Source: a virus. Taken from it: DNA of 21,922 nucleotides. The notes below the pieces were generated by a model, which made no database searches, had not been told where the DNA came from, and was given only the letters and a program-made list of their open reading frames with translations. Every line of letters begins with the position of its first letter. The stretch's first letter is position 1. This document shows, piece after piece, positions 1 to 6,406 of the stretch. Location: the IMG/VR virus record IMGVR_UViG_3300031787_000944, positions 1 to 21,922 of that record. The stretch is one strand, 5' to 3'. The position numbers and the translations under genes are program-made.

Positions 1-851
1 CGCCATGGCGCCCGCCGGTTGCGTCGGCGTTCAACCCGTCACGCATCACGCCACGGCTGGTGGCGCCTGGCACGCTGGACGATTCCGTCAGCATTGACGA
101 CGGCAACGGCAACGCCCGAGTGATCGTCGCTGGCGTCCAGGCGGGAACCGTTACGGATGGGCAGGCCATCACGTTCACGCCGGCCTATGCGCGAGTTCCG
201 CTGATTGCCTTCAACCCCACAGGCCTGACCTACAACAGTGCTTACAGCGCGAGCTCTCACGCGCTGGTCGTGGAGGCGCGCAGCCTGTCGGCGTCAGGGT
301 TTACCGCCTACGCCAAAGTGCGCCAGCTTGCCGCCACCATCACGGCGCGCACCGATACGACGCCCACCGATTTGGGTTCTGGCTTGCTGCCGCGTTACGT
401 CATCCAAAAAAGCCAAGCGGCCGAAGCGTGGGATGACCGGTACAAGTTCAATTTCTCTGCGACGGTCAATAATGTCGCGGACTTTGAACCGGGCTGGAAC
501 GGCTACACCCCAGGGCAGTTGGTGGTTGGGTTGTACATCGCAACGGCCGACAGCGGCAGCCCCAACTTCACGCCGACGTGGACTTTGGTGGGCACTTACA
601 CGGTCGGCGGCGGCGGCGGCGCGAGCGCATCGACTACCCGCTCCGGGCTGAGCATGGTTGTTACACGTGACGGGCTTGGCCAGCGCGGCGGCACCACACC
701 GGAATTCGGGATCGGCATCTACTCCGAGCTGGTCACCGGCGGAAGTGTCACGTTCACATCAGTCACCTATGACACCGCCACCGCGCCCACTGAAACATCA
801 GCCACGGCTGCTGGCATCTCGCCGATTCCGTTCACGGTCATTCCGCAATGA
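1..851 (+). CDS. Phage tail/fibre structural protein, C-terminal part (5' partial)
   Basis: The reading frame is open from base 3, so the gene enters from outside the window and only about 282 residues are visible. A GTG at 60 could be mistaken for a start, but the frame upstream (residues like FNPSRITPRLV) reads as coding. The sequence is rich in Gly, Ser, Thr and Val with alternating polar and hydrophobic residues, as in beta-structured tail proteins; a Gly5 run (about residue 200 of the visible part) looks like a hinge before a last beta domain. There is no transmembrane segment or enzyme motif. It overlaps the next gene by 4 bases (ATGA). Its place just before the end of the late operon suggests a tail-tip or fibre component; the exact role is not recognisable. 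Confidence 0.6.
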   Translation, partial: PWRPPVASAFNPSRITPRLVAPGTLDDSVSIDDGNGNARVIVAGVQAGTVTDGQAITFTPAYARVPLIAFNPTGLTYNSAYSASSHALVVEARSLSASGFTAYAKVRQLAATITARTDTTPTDLGSGLLPRYVIQKSQAAEAWDDRYKFNFSATVNNVADFEPGWNGYTPGQLVVGLYIATADSGSPNFTPTWTLVGTYTVGGGGGASASTTRSGLSMVVTRDGLGQRGGTTPEFGIGIYSELVTGGSVTFTSVTYDTATAPTETSATAAGISPIPFTVIPQ

Positions 852-1498
852 GCACCAACTACCAACAACACCTGATGCTCCACGATCCCGAGCTGTCCGC
901 TCGCTGGCGCGGTGACATCGAGCGCCATCAGTGCCCCATCTGTCAGGGCTGGACGTCCGCTTCCCTGATCGCGGATGTCACCGGCGTCACGGCGGATCTC
1001 ACGCTGGGCCAGCGCTGGGCCTGCGATTCCTGCTGGACCGAATGGCAGCGCCAGCAGCTGCCGCTATCGCTGGGGGATGTGTTTGTCACACACGAAGAGT
1101 GGTTTGTCCGGTTCTGCGAGCTGACCGGCAGGGACGGTGGCAACCGGGACGCGTTCTTGGGGCGCCAGTACGCGCTCGAGGCCGACCGTCTGCGGGGCGT
1201 GCTGTCACGCTACGCCTTGGGCTCTGCCGAGGCCACAGAAGCGCAGGCGCGGCTGGATCTGGTGCTGTCGCGGTCAGCGTTTCCCGGCGCGTGGGACAAG
1301 CTGGACATCACAGCCGACGGCATCGATGCGGCCACGCTGTCGGGTGTTCCACATGGAACCGAGATCGAGTGCGATGGCGTGATCTACGTCATCGAGGACG
1401 GTGACTTCAGTCTGGCCACGTCAACGCCTGGGGCGTTTACGGTGACCGCCCGGCATCCGCGATACATCTGGCAGACGTGGAGCATCCATGCGAGTTGA
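848..1498 (+). CDS. Tail-region protein with CxxC pairs and C-terminal beta domain
   Basis: This 216-residue protein starts at an ATG that overlaps the stop of the tail gene (ATGA). Near the N-terminus two pairs, C29-C32 and C59-C62, look like a four-cysteine zinc knuckle. The C-terminal 60 residues (ITADGIDAATLSGVPHGTEI, then CDGVIYVIEDGDF and a PGAFTV stretch) resemble the small beta-sandwich module that ends many phage tail accessory proteins, with its pattern of 'GLP-G-V-VDG...PG-YTV'. I recognise the module pattern but not a named family. It lies inside the late operon between a structural gene and two small genes. An assembly or fibre-accessory role is inference. Confidence 0.6.
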   Translation: MSTNYQQHLMLHDPELSARWRGDIERHQCPICQGWTSASLIADVTGVTADLTLGQRWACDSCWTEWQRQQLPLSLGDVFVTHEEWFVRFCELTGRDGGNRDAFLGRQYALEADRLRGVLSRYALGSAEATEAQARLDLVLSRSAFPGAWDKLDITADGIDAATLSGVPHGTEIECDGVIYVIEDGDFSLATSTPGAFTVTARHPRYIWQTWSIHAS

Positions 1499-1661
1499 AG
1501 TCACGAAGCCGCCGGCCGAGTCCGAGGATTACCAGGCGCTGGCGGCAGTCGCCGGCACAGACGCCGACATCGATGCGCGCATCGACACCATCACCGATCT
1601 GGCCGCCGCACGCGAAGAGCTGCGCCGGCTGGCCCGAGCCGTTCGGACGCTGGCTCGATGA
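1488..1661 (+). CDS. Small charged late-operon protein (57 aa)
   Basis: A short frame (start MRVEVTKPPAESEDYQ, end RAVRTLAR) begins at ATG 1488 inside the last codons of the preceding gene, with GGAG 5 bases before it, and its TGA overlaps the ATG of the next gene (ATGA). The 11-base overlap upstream and 4-base overlap downstream fill the space between two real genes exactly, which is the main support. The second half (about residues 26-57) is a likely amphipathic helix with an Ala/Arg/Leu heptad pattern. Small helical proteins of this kind are common near the tail end of late operons. Function unknown. Confidence 0.6.
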   Translation: MRVEVTKPPAESEDYQALAAVAGTDADIDARIDTITDLAAAREELRRLARAVRTLAR

Positions 1662-2209
1662 TTGTTCTCGACGTCCCGCCGCACAAGGTCGTCAGGATCG
1701 ACGCCGAGCATGTGGACGAGGCGCTCGAGCTCGTGCGCCCGATGCTCCAGCTGAGCGTCCAGCATCTGGCCGGGTTCCGCAGTCTGGATGAGATGGTGGA
1801 GTCGCTCCGCGATGGCTGGCGGGATTGGCAGCTCTGGCTGATCGTGACGCAAGAGCAAACCGTCGGGGCGTTCATCCTGACGATGGAGCGCCTGGGCGGC
1901 GAGCTGGTGGCCACGTTTGAGCTGCTGGCCGGCGTCGATGCGCAGGCATGGATCGGGCCGCTGATCGGGAAGTTTGAGGCCTATCTGGCGGGGATGTTTG
2001 GCGTGACCCAGACGCGGGTCATCGGCCGGAAGGGCTGGGAGCGGTGGCTTTCGCGGCATGGATACGAGCCGTCCCACTTCATCACGTCGAAGCGGCTGGT
2101 GCGGGATTGCCTGCCGTACTCTGAGAGTGACGCCGTGGCACGTTTCCACCACACTTTACCCACACTTTGCACGAACGATAGCGATTTGCTGTGCAGCGAA
2201 AATTTGTAA
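1658..2209 (+). CDS. GNAT-like phage protein
   Basis: The 183-residue product has the layout of the GNAT-like proteins found at the end of phage late operons: an N-terminal segment with residues WRDWQLWLIV (about 54-63), central beta strands (GAFILTMERLGGELV, 70-84), and the block VIGRKGWERWLSRHGYE (121-137), which matches the 'GR-GW-R-L-GY' end of that family. The classical acetyl-CoA binding loop (R/QxxGxG/A) is not evident, so catalytic activity is doubtful. It starts at ATG 1658 overlapping the preceding TGA. Residues 164-170 are encoded by the left integrase-arm repeats, so the last 20 or so residues may be constrained by attP rather than by protein function. It is the last late gene before attP. 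Confidence 0.65.
   Translation: MIVLDVPPHKVVRIDAEHVDEALELVRPMLQLSVQHLAGFRSLDEMVESLRDGWRDWQLWLIVTQEQTVGAFILTMERLGGELVATFELLAGVDAQAWIGPLIGKFEAYLAGMFGVTQTRVIGRKGWERWLSRHGYEPSHFITSKRLVRDCLPYSESDAVARFHHTLPTLCTNDSDLLCSENL
2149..2167 (+). repeat. Left arm-type integrase sites (two CCACACTT repeats)
   Basis: Two copies of CCACACTT (2149-2156 and 2160-2167) stand 11 bp apart, one helical turn. The same pair with the same 11-bp step recurs at 2342-2360, on the other side of the tRNA-derived core and in the same orientation. A 14-base block TTCCACCACACTTT is shared by 2144-2157 and 2348-2361. Paired direct repeats flanking a core are what arm-binding domains of lambda-type integrases recognise. The assignment is inferred from geometry. 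Confidence 0.65.
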
Positions 2210-2381
2210 GCCATTGAAATATAAAGACGCAGCACGCACACCAATCCACCATATGACATACTGCGCGGGTTCGAATCCCTCCCTCACCACCATCTATAGC
2301 GTTGTTTTTACTAGGAATTGTGTTTAGCGCCCGCTCCGCTACCACACTTCCACCACACTTTTGATCAGGTCGAGCGCCTAA
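2210..2381 (+). other. attP intergenic region with tRNA 3'-end core
   Basis: This AT-richer gap of about 170 bases lies between the last late gene and the first early-side gene. Bases 2265-2292 read as the 3' end of a tRNA: T stem GCGGG, loop TTCGAAT, T stem CCCTC (one C-T mismatch), acceptor strand CCTCACC, discriminator A, then encoded CCA. There is no matching 5' acceptor GGTGAGG, D arm or anticodon arm upstream, so it is not a working tRNA. Phages that integrate into a tRNA gene carry just such a 3' fragment so that the target gene is restored. With arm repeats on both sides this is best read as attP. The tRNA identity cannot be fixed from this fragment. Confidence 0.8.
2342..2360 (+). 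repeat. Right arm-type integrase sites (two CCACACTT repeats)
   Basis: CCACACTT occurs at 2342-2349 and 2353-2360, again 11 bp apart and in the same orientation as the left pair. The pair sits between the tRNA-derived core and the start of the small gene at 2382. Survival of both arm pairs around one core fits attP; attL or attR would each keep only one. Confidence 0.65.
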
Positions 2382-2639
2382 ATGCGGCAGATTGGACGTG
2401 CGCAACTGGAGTCGATCACAGGCGCAAAGACGCCAGCGGAGCAGTGCGATGTGCTTCGTCAGATCGGGGTGTTGCCGATCATCCGTAAGGACGGATCGGT
2501 GTGCGTGTTCGATGATGTCCTGAAAGAGGCGATGCTGATTCGCGGCTCAGAGCGTGACGATCAGCAGCCGAACTGGGATGTCTTTGACCGGCCTACATCT
2601 CAAACTTTGCGAGCTCGGCGCGGTCCCGATCACCGCTGA
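2382..2639 (+). CDS. DUF4224-like small protein convergent with the integrase
   Basis: The 85-residue frame has the DUF4224 pattern: an N-terminal 'L-x-x-ITGAKTPAEQCDVLRQIGV' helix pair, then residues like PIIRKDGSVCVFDDVLKEAM, matching the usual 'TG-K-...Q---L---GI-...RPDG-P-V----' layout at about residues 8-51. Such proteins sit beside phage integrases and may act as recombination directionality factors; that role is not proven. The Shine-Dalgarno is weak. It is read towards the integrase, and its last 47 bases overlap the integrase 3' end tail to tail, so residues after about 70 may be non-conserved. It is the only plus-strand gene in the integration module, so it would be expressed separately from the leftward operon. 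Confidence 0.5.
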   Translation: MRQIGRAQLESITGAKTPAEQCDVLRQIGVLPIIRKDGSVCVFDDVLKEAMLIRGSERDDQQPNWDVFDRPTSQTLRARRGPDHR

Positions 2640-3645
2640 TCCAGCGGGCGTAGTGCCGCAGCACTGTCTCCAGTCGATCACCCAACTGGGCGGCCACCCA
2701 TGACGGCTGGCAGCCGGCCATAAGCGCGCGCGTGGCGAAGCTGTGCCGGCAGTAGTACGGCCGACGGTAGCGAACGCCTGCTCGGGTGCAGGCGAGCTTG
2801 AAAGCAAACGTCAGGCCGCGATCAATCGAGTAGGGCTCGCCGTACTGCGTCAGGAACACATGCTTGCCAGCGAACCGGCTGGATGTGTGGCTCTTCAGCA
2901 GCTCCTGTGCCGCTCGCGTGAGCAGCACGCTCCGCCCCTGGTGCGTCTTCGTGCTGCCGTCTTCTCCGCGATAAACACTGCGCTCAATGCGCAGCGTATC
3001 CGTCCCAACGTCTGCCCAGCGCAGGCCCATCAGCTCGCCAGTTCTGGCACCTACCTCAAACATCAGGCCGTAGAACACTCTGGCCGTGCCATCCAGTTCG
3101 GCCATGATCTTGCCCCGCTCTTCATCCGTGAACGCATCAATCTCTGGCCGCTGCCAAGCTCCAGCCCTAAGCCGGGTCGCCGGGTTGTCGTCTGTGAGCT
3201 CTTCGGCGATCGCCCAGGCAAACACTCCGCGCAGCACCGAGTGCGCATCTTTTCGCGTCTTCTGGCTTTTCCACTCTACCGCGCGGTCCAGTGTCTTCAG
3301 GTCTGTCAGCTTGATGGCGCGGATGTCCATGGCCGCCAATGGTGACCAGTAGAACTCGAGCTTGGAGCGGTAGCCGTCAATCGTAGACGGCTTCAGGGTT
3401 GAGGCTTTCTCCGCCAGAAACAGCCGGCAGCACTCCTCAAACGATTGGGTCGCTGGCGCTTCTGGTTTAGCCGTATCACCGGCAAGCCGGGCAGATTCGA
3501 TCAGCCTCTGGCGGAGCCGAGCCGCATCCGCGAGGTTGCGATCGGTGGGCGGTTTGTCCACGAGCTGCCAGTGGCGGGCTCCGCGCACCTGGTAGTCAAT
3601 TTGTATGCGGTTGCCTTTTGGCGTGACGCCTCGGTATCGAGCCAT
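2593..3645 (-). CDS. int: Tyrosine-family phage integrase
   Basis: This 350-residue site-specific recombinase would insert and excise the phage at a tRNA 3' end. The N-terminus (MARYRGVTPKGNRIQIDYQV) is an arm-binding domain of the DUF3596 type, residues about 68-150 are the SAM-like core-binding domain, and the catalytic domain follows. Visible catalytic residues are R201 in GARTGEL, a lysine near K233, box II around 297-301 (Y-x-x-R-H with R300), and the nucleophile Y332 in RHYARW. The usual GH before the tyrosine is GD (D323), and the box II histidine position holds Y297; similar variants exist in other phage integrases. The start at 3645 follows AGAGG and agrees with the family N-terminus. 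It is the last gene of the leftward operon and overlaps the excisionase-like gene by 145 bases. Confidence 0.95.
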   Translation of the reverse strand: MARYRGVTPKGNRIQIDYQVRGARHWQLVDKPPTDRNLADAARLRQRLIESARLAGDTAKPEAPATQSFEECCRLFLAEKASTLKPSTIDGYRSKLEFYWSPLAAMDIRAIKLTDLKTLDRAVEWKSQKTRKDAHSVLRGVFAWAIAEELTDDNPATRLRAGAWQRPEIDAFTDEERGKIMAELDGTARVFYGLMFEVGARTGELMGLRWADVGTDTLRIERSVYRGEDGSTKTHQGRSVLLTRAAQELLKSHTSSRFAGKHVFLTQYGEPYSIDRGLTFAFKLACTRAGVRYRRPYYCRHSFATRALMAGCQPSWVAAQLGDRLETVLRHYARWISGDRDRAELAKFEM

Positions 3646-3797
3646 TGCTGCATCGCCTCTAGGTCAAAGAAGGTCTTGTGCTCAAGTACCATGAAGTGCC
3701 GACCCCGCTCAAGCGTGCCGCGCTGGACCATGCCGCGCAGCTGCCCAGCCGTCAGACCCATTTGTTGCGTCACGATGTGGCCCAGCACCCACTTCAT
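3501..3797 (-). CDS. Excisionase-like small HTH protein
   Basis: The 98-residue product has the phage excisionase pattern in its first 55 residues: a helix-turn-helix (TQQMGLTAGQLRGMVQRGTL, about 10-29), then RGRHFMVLEHKTFFDLEAMQ (31-50) and W52, close to the usual 'G-x-x-x-x-x-x-W-EG-HF----g---id---i--W'. It would direct the integrase towards excision. The ATG overlaps the upstream stop by 4 bases, with a GGGGTGG site before it. The end of the gene lies in another frame of the integrase for 145 bases; residues 62-98 are Arg/Ser/Thr-rich and probably not part of the fold. Overlap of xis and int is also known in lambda, and may couple their translation. Confidence 0.6.
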   Translation of the reverse strand: MKWVLGHIVTQQMGLTAGQLRGMVQRGTLERGRHFMVLEHKTFFDLEAMQQWLDTEASRQKATAYKLTTRCAEPATGSSWTNRPPIATSRMRLGSARG

Positions 3798-4006
3798 TTT
3801 CCACCCCTCTCCAGAATCGCCTCAGCGCACCTACGCGCCGTCAGCCAGTCGTACTTCCCGCTCATCTCGGCGCACGCTTTGGCGCAGGCTCCCCGCTCGA
3901 TCTGGAGCAGGCGCTGCGCGAAGTTCTGAAAGTGCGCCTCAATGCCCCACGACTGATACCGTGGGGCCGTCTCGTTCACCAGATGCATGATCTCGTCGCG
4001 CGTCAT
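3794..4006 (-). CDS. Small early phage protein with EREACA-type helix (70 aa)
   Basis: The protein starts MTRDEIMHLVNETAP and carries LLQIERGACAKACAEM (about residues 33-48) followed by RRCAEAILERGGK at the end. This is the 'EREACAKVCE...CA-AIRARG' tail that recurs in many small phage proteins of unknown function, and its neighbour at 4009-4314 has a second copy. GGGG lies 6 bases before the ATG; the gap to the upstream gene is 2 bases, and the stop overlaps the excisionase start. The regular Cys/Ala helix suggests a helical hairpin; any metal binding is a guess. Confidence 0.65.
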   Translation of the reverse strand: MTRDEIMHLVNETAPRYQSWGIEAHFQNFAQRLLQIERGACAKACAEMSGKYDWLTARRCAEAILERGGK

Positions 4007-4008
4007 AG

Positions 4009-4314
4009 CTAACCCCGCGCGCGGATGGCTTTAGCGCAGTCAATGCACGCTTCGTTGTACTCAATCTCGGACCACGCAGCAGTGACCTGTTCACAGACCA
4101 GCGCGCACGCCTCGCGCTCTGCCAGCACAGCCTGACGCAGCCGCTCCTCGGCACGCTCAAGCGCACCACACGCATCCCACAAAAGCCGGTGGGGCTTGTC
4201 CGTCCAGTCGTAAGCTCTCGGGCCTTCGCCAGACACCGCAAGCCGGAGCTCGTAGGTCAGGTCTGTCGGCAAGTGCGGGATGCCCGCCAGCCGCTGAAGC
4301 TCCTGCTTGGTCAT
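4009..4314 (-). CDS. Small early phage protein, EREACA-type paralogue (101 aa)
   Basis: I chose ATG 4314 (MTKQELQRLAGIPHLP) because GGAG lies 10 bases upstream; the frame stays open to a GTG at 4341. The middle (about residues 41-68) is a helical region, and the C-terminus QAVLAEREACALVCEQ ... ACIDCAKAIRARG shares the motif with the gene downstream at 3794-4006. The long N-terminal half is not shared, so these are paralogous tails on different bodies, as often seen in phage accessory genes. The function is unknown. It belongs to the leftward early operon. Confidence 0.65.
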   Translation of the reverse strand: MTKQELQRLAGIPHLPTDLTYELRLAVSGEGPRAYDWTDKPHRLLWDACGALERAEERLRQAVLAEREACALVCEQVTAAWSEIEYNEACIDCAKAIRARG

Positions 4315-4353
4315 GTTTGATTTGCTCCGGTTTTTCACCACGTCACGCGAACA

Positions 4354-4370
4354 TGTAACCGTCGGTTACA
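4354..4370. other. Perfect 7-bp inverted repeat at a gene end
   Basis: TGTAACC at 4354-4360 is the exact reverse complement of GGTTACA at 4364-4370, with a 3-base loop. It overlaps the stop codon of the minus-strand gene at 4366-4572 and lies before the next minus-strand start. No T-run follows on either strand, so it is not a standard terminator. It could be an mRNA hairpin between cistrons or a protein site. Confidence 0.4.
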
Positions 4371-4572
4371 CGTTGCCGGCCACCCACTTCGCGACGCCGC
4401 CCGTCAGCGCAAACTTCCCCGGCTGCAGGAAGACGTAGGCCTGCCCGCCGCCCGGCACCTGCGCGTATGCCATCACGCGGCTGCCGCTGACTTCGTTCAC
4501 TGTCACCAAGCATCCGCCGAACATCTCAACGTCTGGGTCAATCTGTACGATGTCGCCAACCTGAAGTTCCAT
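4366..4572 (-). CDS. Small phage protein, SH3-like beta fold likely (68 aa)
   Basis: The product begins MELQVGDIVQIDPDVEMFGG and continues CLVTVNEVSGSRVMAYAQVP, then GGGQAYVFLQPGKFALTGG and KWVAGNV. 'VGD-V-I------FGGCL--V-E' followed by a 'G-QAYV-' strand resembles small phage proteins that probably form an SH3-like barrel. AGGAG lies 7 bases before the ATG. A binding role is possible, but no function is assigned. Next to it upstream is the short gene at 4574-4813. Confidence 0.6.
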   Translation of the reverse strand: MELQVGDIVQIDPDVEMFGGCLVTVNEVSGSRVMAYAQVPGGGQAYVFLQPGKFALTGGVAKWVAGNV

Positions 4573-4573
4573 G

Positions 4574-4813
4574 TCACAGCTCCTGCGCGTATGGCTGCAG
4601 GGTTTGTCGCGCTACCGCCGGCATGTCAGGAAAACAGTCAAAGCTTCGCTGAATCACGCGCAGCAGCTGCTCCGTCTGCTCGCGGAAGAACGCCGCCTCG
4701 CGGCGGGCGGACTCAAGCTCGGCATTCAGCCTGTCGGTTTCGGTCATAACTACCCCCTTTAAGCAATGGATACACTGATTAATCGGCGTCATGTGCAGGC
4801 ATATGGCGTCCAT
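4574..4813 (-). CDS. Small protein with two in-frame starts; optional Zn-knuckle N-terminus
   Basis: From ATG 4813 (overlapping the exonuclease stop as TGATG, with GAGGTG 7 bases before it) the product is 79 residues and begins with C5-x-H7 and C14-x-x-C17, a possible zinc knuckle. A second in-frame ATG at 4747 has a strong site (AAAGGGGGT, 4 bases before the start) and would give a 57-residue coiled-coil protein starting MTETDRLNAELESARREAAF. Both starts look usable, so two products are possible. The shared part is rich in Glu, Arg and Leu with a heptad pattern. The function is unknown. Confidence 0.55.
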   Translation of the reverse strand: MDAICLHMTPINQCIHCLKGVVMTETDRLNAELESARREAAFFREQTEQLLRVIQRSFDCFPDMPAVARQTLQPYAQEL

Positions 4814-5460
4814 CAGGCCGCACCTCGCAGCGCCGTCAGATCGGCCACGATGGCCGTGACTTCGGCGTCAGCCCGTGCGCACTCAGCCCGCAGCTCAGCA
4901 ATGGCCGCCTCGTCGCGGAAGACGCGGTGGATCGCCAGTTGCAGCCCATCAGGCCATCGCGGATCAAAGCTCACGACGTCGCACCAGGCGCGATCGGTTA
5001 CCCACAGCTGACCCTGCACCTGCCACCGGTACTCCGTGGCATGGGCGCAGCTGCGCAGTGCTTCCAAGTGCTTCGCCATGGCGGCTGGGCACTTGATCTC
5101 AATCAGCCCATCCGAACCGACCAGCCCATCCGGCGACACGCCGACACAGTCGAGCTCGGCCGACTCGCAGAACCCGACTTCTTCGACCAGAACTTCGCGC
5201 AGCGATTCGTAAGCCGACCGCGCGACCGGCTCCAGTTCGGTGCCGCGGGCCATCGCAGCGTTCGTGAACATCTCAACGCATTGCCCGGTAATGCGCTCCA
5301 CCGCCAGCGTGGCCAGCAGGTTGGTGCGACTGGTGGATGGGCCGCTCTTCGTGCGGGCCATCAGGTCGGCGAAACGGGAGCCGGTGAACTTGCCGGCACG
5401 GGCTGCCAGCCAAGCTGGATTGGCGCTGCCGTCGTCCAGGTGCTGCTGAATGAAAAGCAT
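4813..5460 (-). CDS. YqaJ/lambda-type viral recombinase exonuclease
   Basis: This 215-residue protein is the 5'-3' exonuclease of a Red-like recombination pair; it would resect double-strand ends for annealing. Motifs in order: PAWLAARAGKFTGSRFADLM (15-34), the helix MARGTELEPVARSAYE (70-85) with E75/E77, GVSPDGL with D111, EIKCP with E121 and K123, and EYRWQVQGQLWVT (143-155) with Q147. These are the PD-(D/E)XK residues of the YqaJ family, and the length is normal. The start overlaps the stop of the upstream annealing-protein candidate by one base (TGATG), so the two are probably translationally coupled. Confidence 0.92.
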   Translation of the reverse strand: MLFIQQHLDDGSANPAWLAARAGKFTGSRFADLMARTKSGPSTSRTNLLATLAVERITGQCVEMFTNAAMARGTELEPVARSAYESLREVLVEEVGFCESAELDCVGVSPDGLVGSDGLIEIKCPAAMAKHLEALRSCAHATEYRWQVQGQLWVTDRAWCDVVSFDPRWPDGLQLAIHRVFRDEAAIAELRAECARADAEVTAIVADLTALRGAA

Positions 5461-5993
5461 CAGGCAGCCTCCAATGCTTTCCTGCGTGCTGTGAACGCAG
5501 CCCGCAGCTTCTTCTTTGATTGCTCGTCAACATCCAACTTCGCCAACCCGGCACCGACTTCACCCAGCGCGGCGGCATCGTTCGCGGCAGCGATGCGGGC
5601 CATGGCTTCGGCCATAACGTCTGGCGCGGCCGGTGGACTTGCCACAACTGCCGACTGGTGGCGCAGTGAACTGGCCAACTCGTCAGCGCTGGCGAACTCC
5701 GAGCCACCGAAACCAGCGCAGGCAAGCGCTCGACCAATCGCCGACGTCTGGCAGTTCTCAACGGCTGACGTCTTATTGATCTGCGACGACGCGCGCCATT
5801 CTTCAGCGAAGCCATCAGCCAGCAGGCGGCCGGATTCGTCCAGGATCTCGGCGCGCATCAGCACCTGGTCGGCGTCGATGTGGACGATCTCCGAGCGGAT
5901 CGTCCAGTGCGGGTGATTGGCGCGGAACTTGGCCACGCGAAGCGCGACCGTTTGATATTCTTTTCCACGGATGTTGATGATCCCGGTATCCAT
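5460..5993 (-). CDS. Putative single-strand annealing recombination protein
   Basis: The 177-residue protein belongs to a family common in phages beside exonucleases: an N-terminal part starting MDTGIINIRGKEYQTVALRV, strands around SEIVHIDADQVLMRAEILDE (34-53), then NKTSAVENCQTSAIGRALA (73-91) followed by GFGGSEFASADEL (94-106). The 'NKTS-(V/L)EN--TSA-GRALA--GFGG-E-ASADE' block is its hallmark. The C-terminal part is Ala-rich and helical. No catalytic motif is seen. The place directly upstream of the exonuclease argues for a Red-beta or Erf-like annealing partner, but that role is inferred. A GTG one codon earlier (5996) is an alternative start. Confidence 0.65.
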   Translation of the reverse strand: MDTGIINIRGKEYQTVALRVAKFRANHPHWTIRSEIVHIDADQVLMRAEILDESGRLLADGFAEEWRASSQINKTSAVENCQTSAIGRALACAGFGGSEFASADELASSLRHQSAVVASPPAAPDVMAEAMARIAAANDAAALGEVGAGLAKLDVDEQSKKKLRAAFTARRKALEAA

Positions 5994-6184
5994 CACGCGC
6001 CACCCGCCAGCAGGCGCAGCAGGCCTGCGAAAAACGCCATGACGACGGCGGCGCTGACGCCGACCGCGATGATGCCGATAGCTACGCCAGCTGCGCGCTG
6101 AAGCTGCGCGTTGTCAGCCCACGGCGCGAACTGGATGCCGGCCTCGGCCTGCGTGCGAAAAAACTCTCTTTCGATGGTGCTCAT
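5993..6184 (-). CDS. Small single-pass membrane protein (63 aa)
   Basis: The first 30 residues are soluble (MSTIEREFFRTQAEAGIQFA). Residues about 31-57 form one hydrophobic segment (AAGVAIGIIAVGVSAAVVMA then FFAGLLRLL), so a single transmembrane helix near the C-terminus is expected. The ATG overlaps the upstream stop by 4 bases. Early-operon membrane proteins of phages include superinfection-exclusion proteins and lysogeny factors, but nothing in the sequence identifies this one. Confidence 0.6.
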   Translation of the reverse strand: MSTIEREFFRTQAEAGIQFAPWADNAQLQRAAGVAIGIIAVGVSAAVVMAFFAGLLRLLAGGA

Positions 6185-6405
6185 GCGTCCTCCCGTGCCA
6201 GGCGCAAAATGGCCTGTAGTGCTTCGTTGATTCCAATCACCGTCTGCCGAAGACCGACAAGCCGGTCAGTCAGCTGCTCAATGCGTTCCTGTTCGTCGTC
6301 TGGAAGCGGTAAGCGCGTTGCCGCGACAGACGACTCCAGCCGGCTGCTGAGGGCGCCGATGAACTCCAGCGCGACCTGTTCTGCTTCTGCGTCTTGAAAG
6401 CGCAT
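6181..6405 (-). CDS. Small helical early protein (74 aa)
   Basis: I take ATG 6405 (MRFQDAEAEQVALEFIGALS), with GGGAG 8 bases upstream and the preceding stop 1 base away. The frame extends to 6507, but that part is a frame shadow of the upstream gene, rich in Cys, Thr and Arg. The protein is predominantly helical, with a likely coiled coil at about 35-70 (EQERIEQLTDRLVGLRQTVI). The function is unknown. It is part of the leftward early operon, between two other small genes. Confidence 0.6.
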   Translation of the reverse strand: MRFQDAEAEQVALEFIGALSSRLESSVAATRLPLPDDEQERIEQLTDRLVGLRQTVIGINEALQAILRLAREDA

Positions 6406-6406
6406 A

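Noticed and set aside
2200-2292. A complete tRNA gene
   Set aside because: Only the T arm, acceptor 3' strand and CCA are present; no 5' acceptor strand, D arm or anticodon arm can be built upstream.
2082-2405. Minus-strand frame of 107 residues containing GGEGGIRTRAV
   Set aside because: This peptide is the well-known false translation of the antisense of a tRNA 3' end; the frame crosses the attachment site and has no gene context.
4927-5916. Plus-strand frame of 329 residues
   Set aside because: It lies wholly antisense to the exonuclease and annealing-protein genes, which have clear family motifs; its own sequence is low-complexity Arg/Ala/Pro with no motif.
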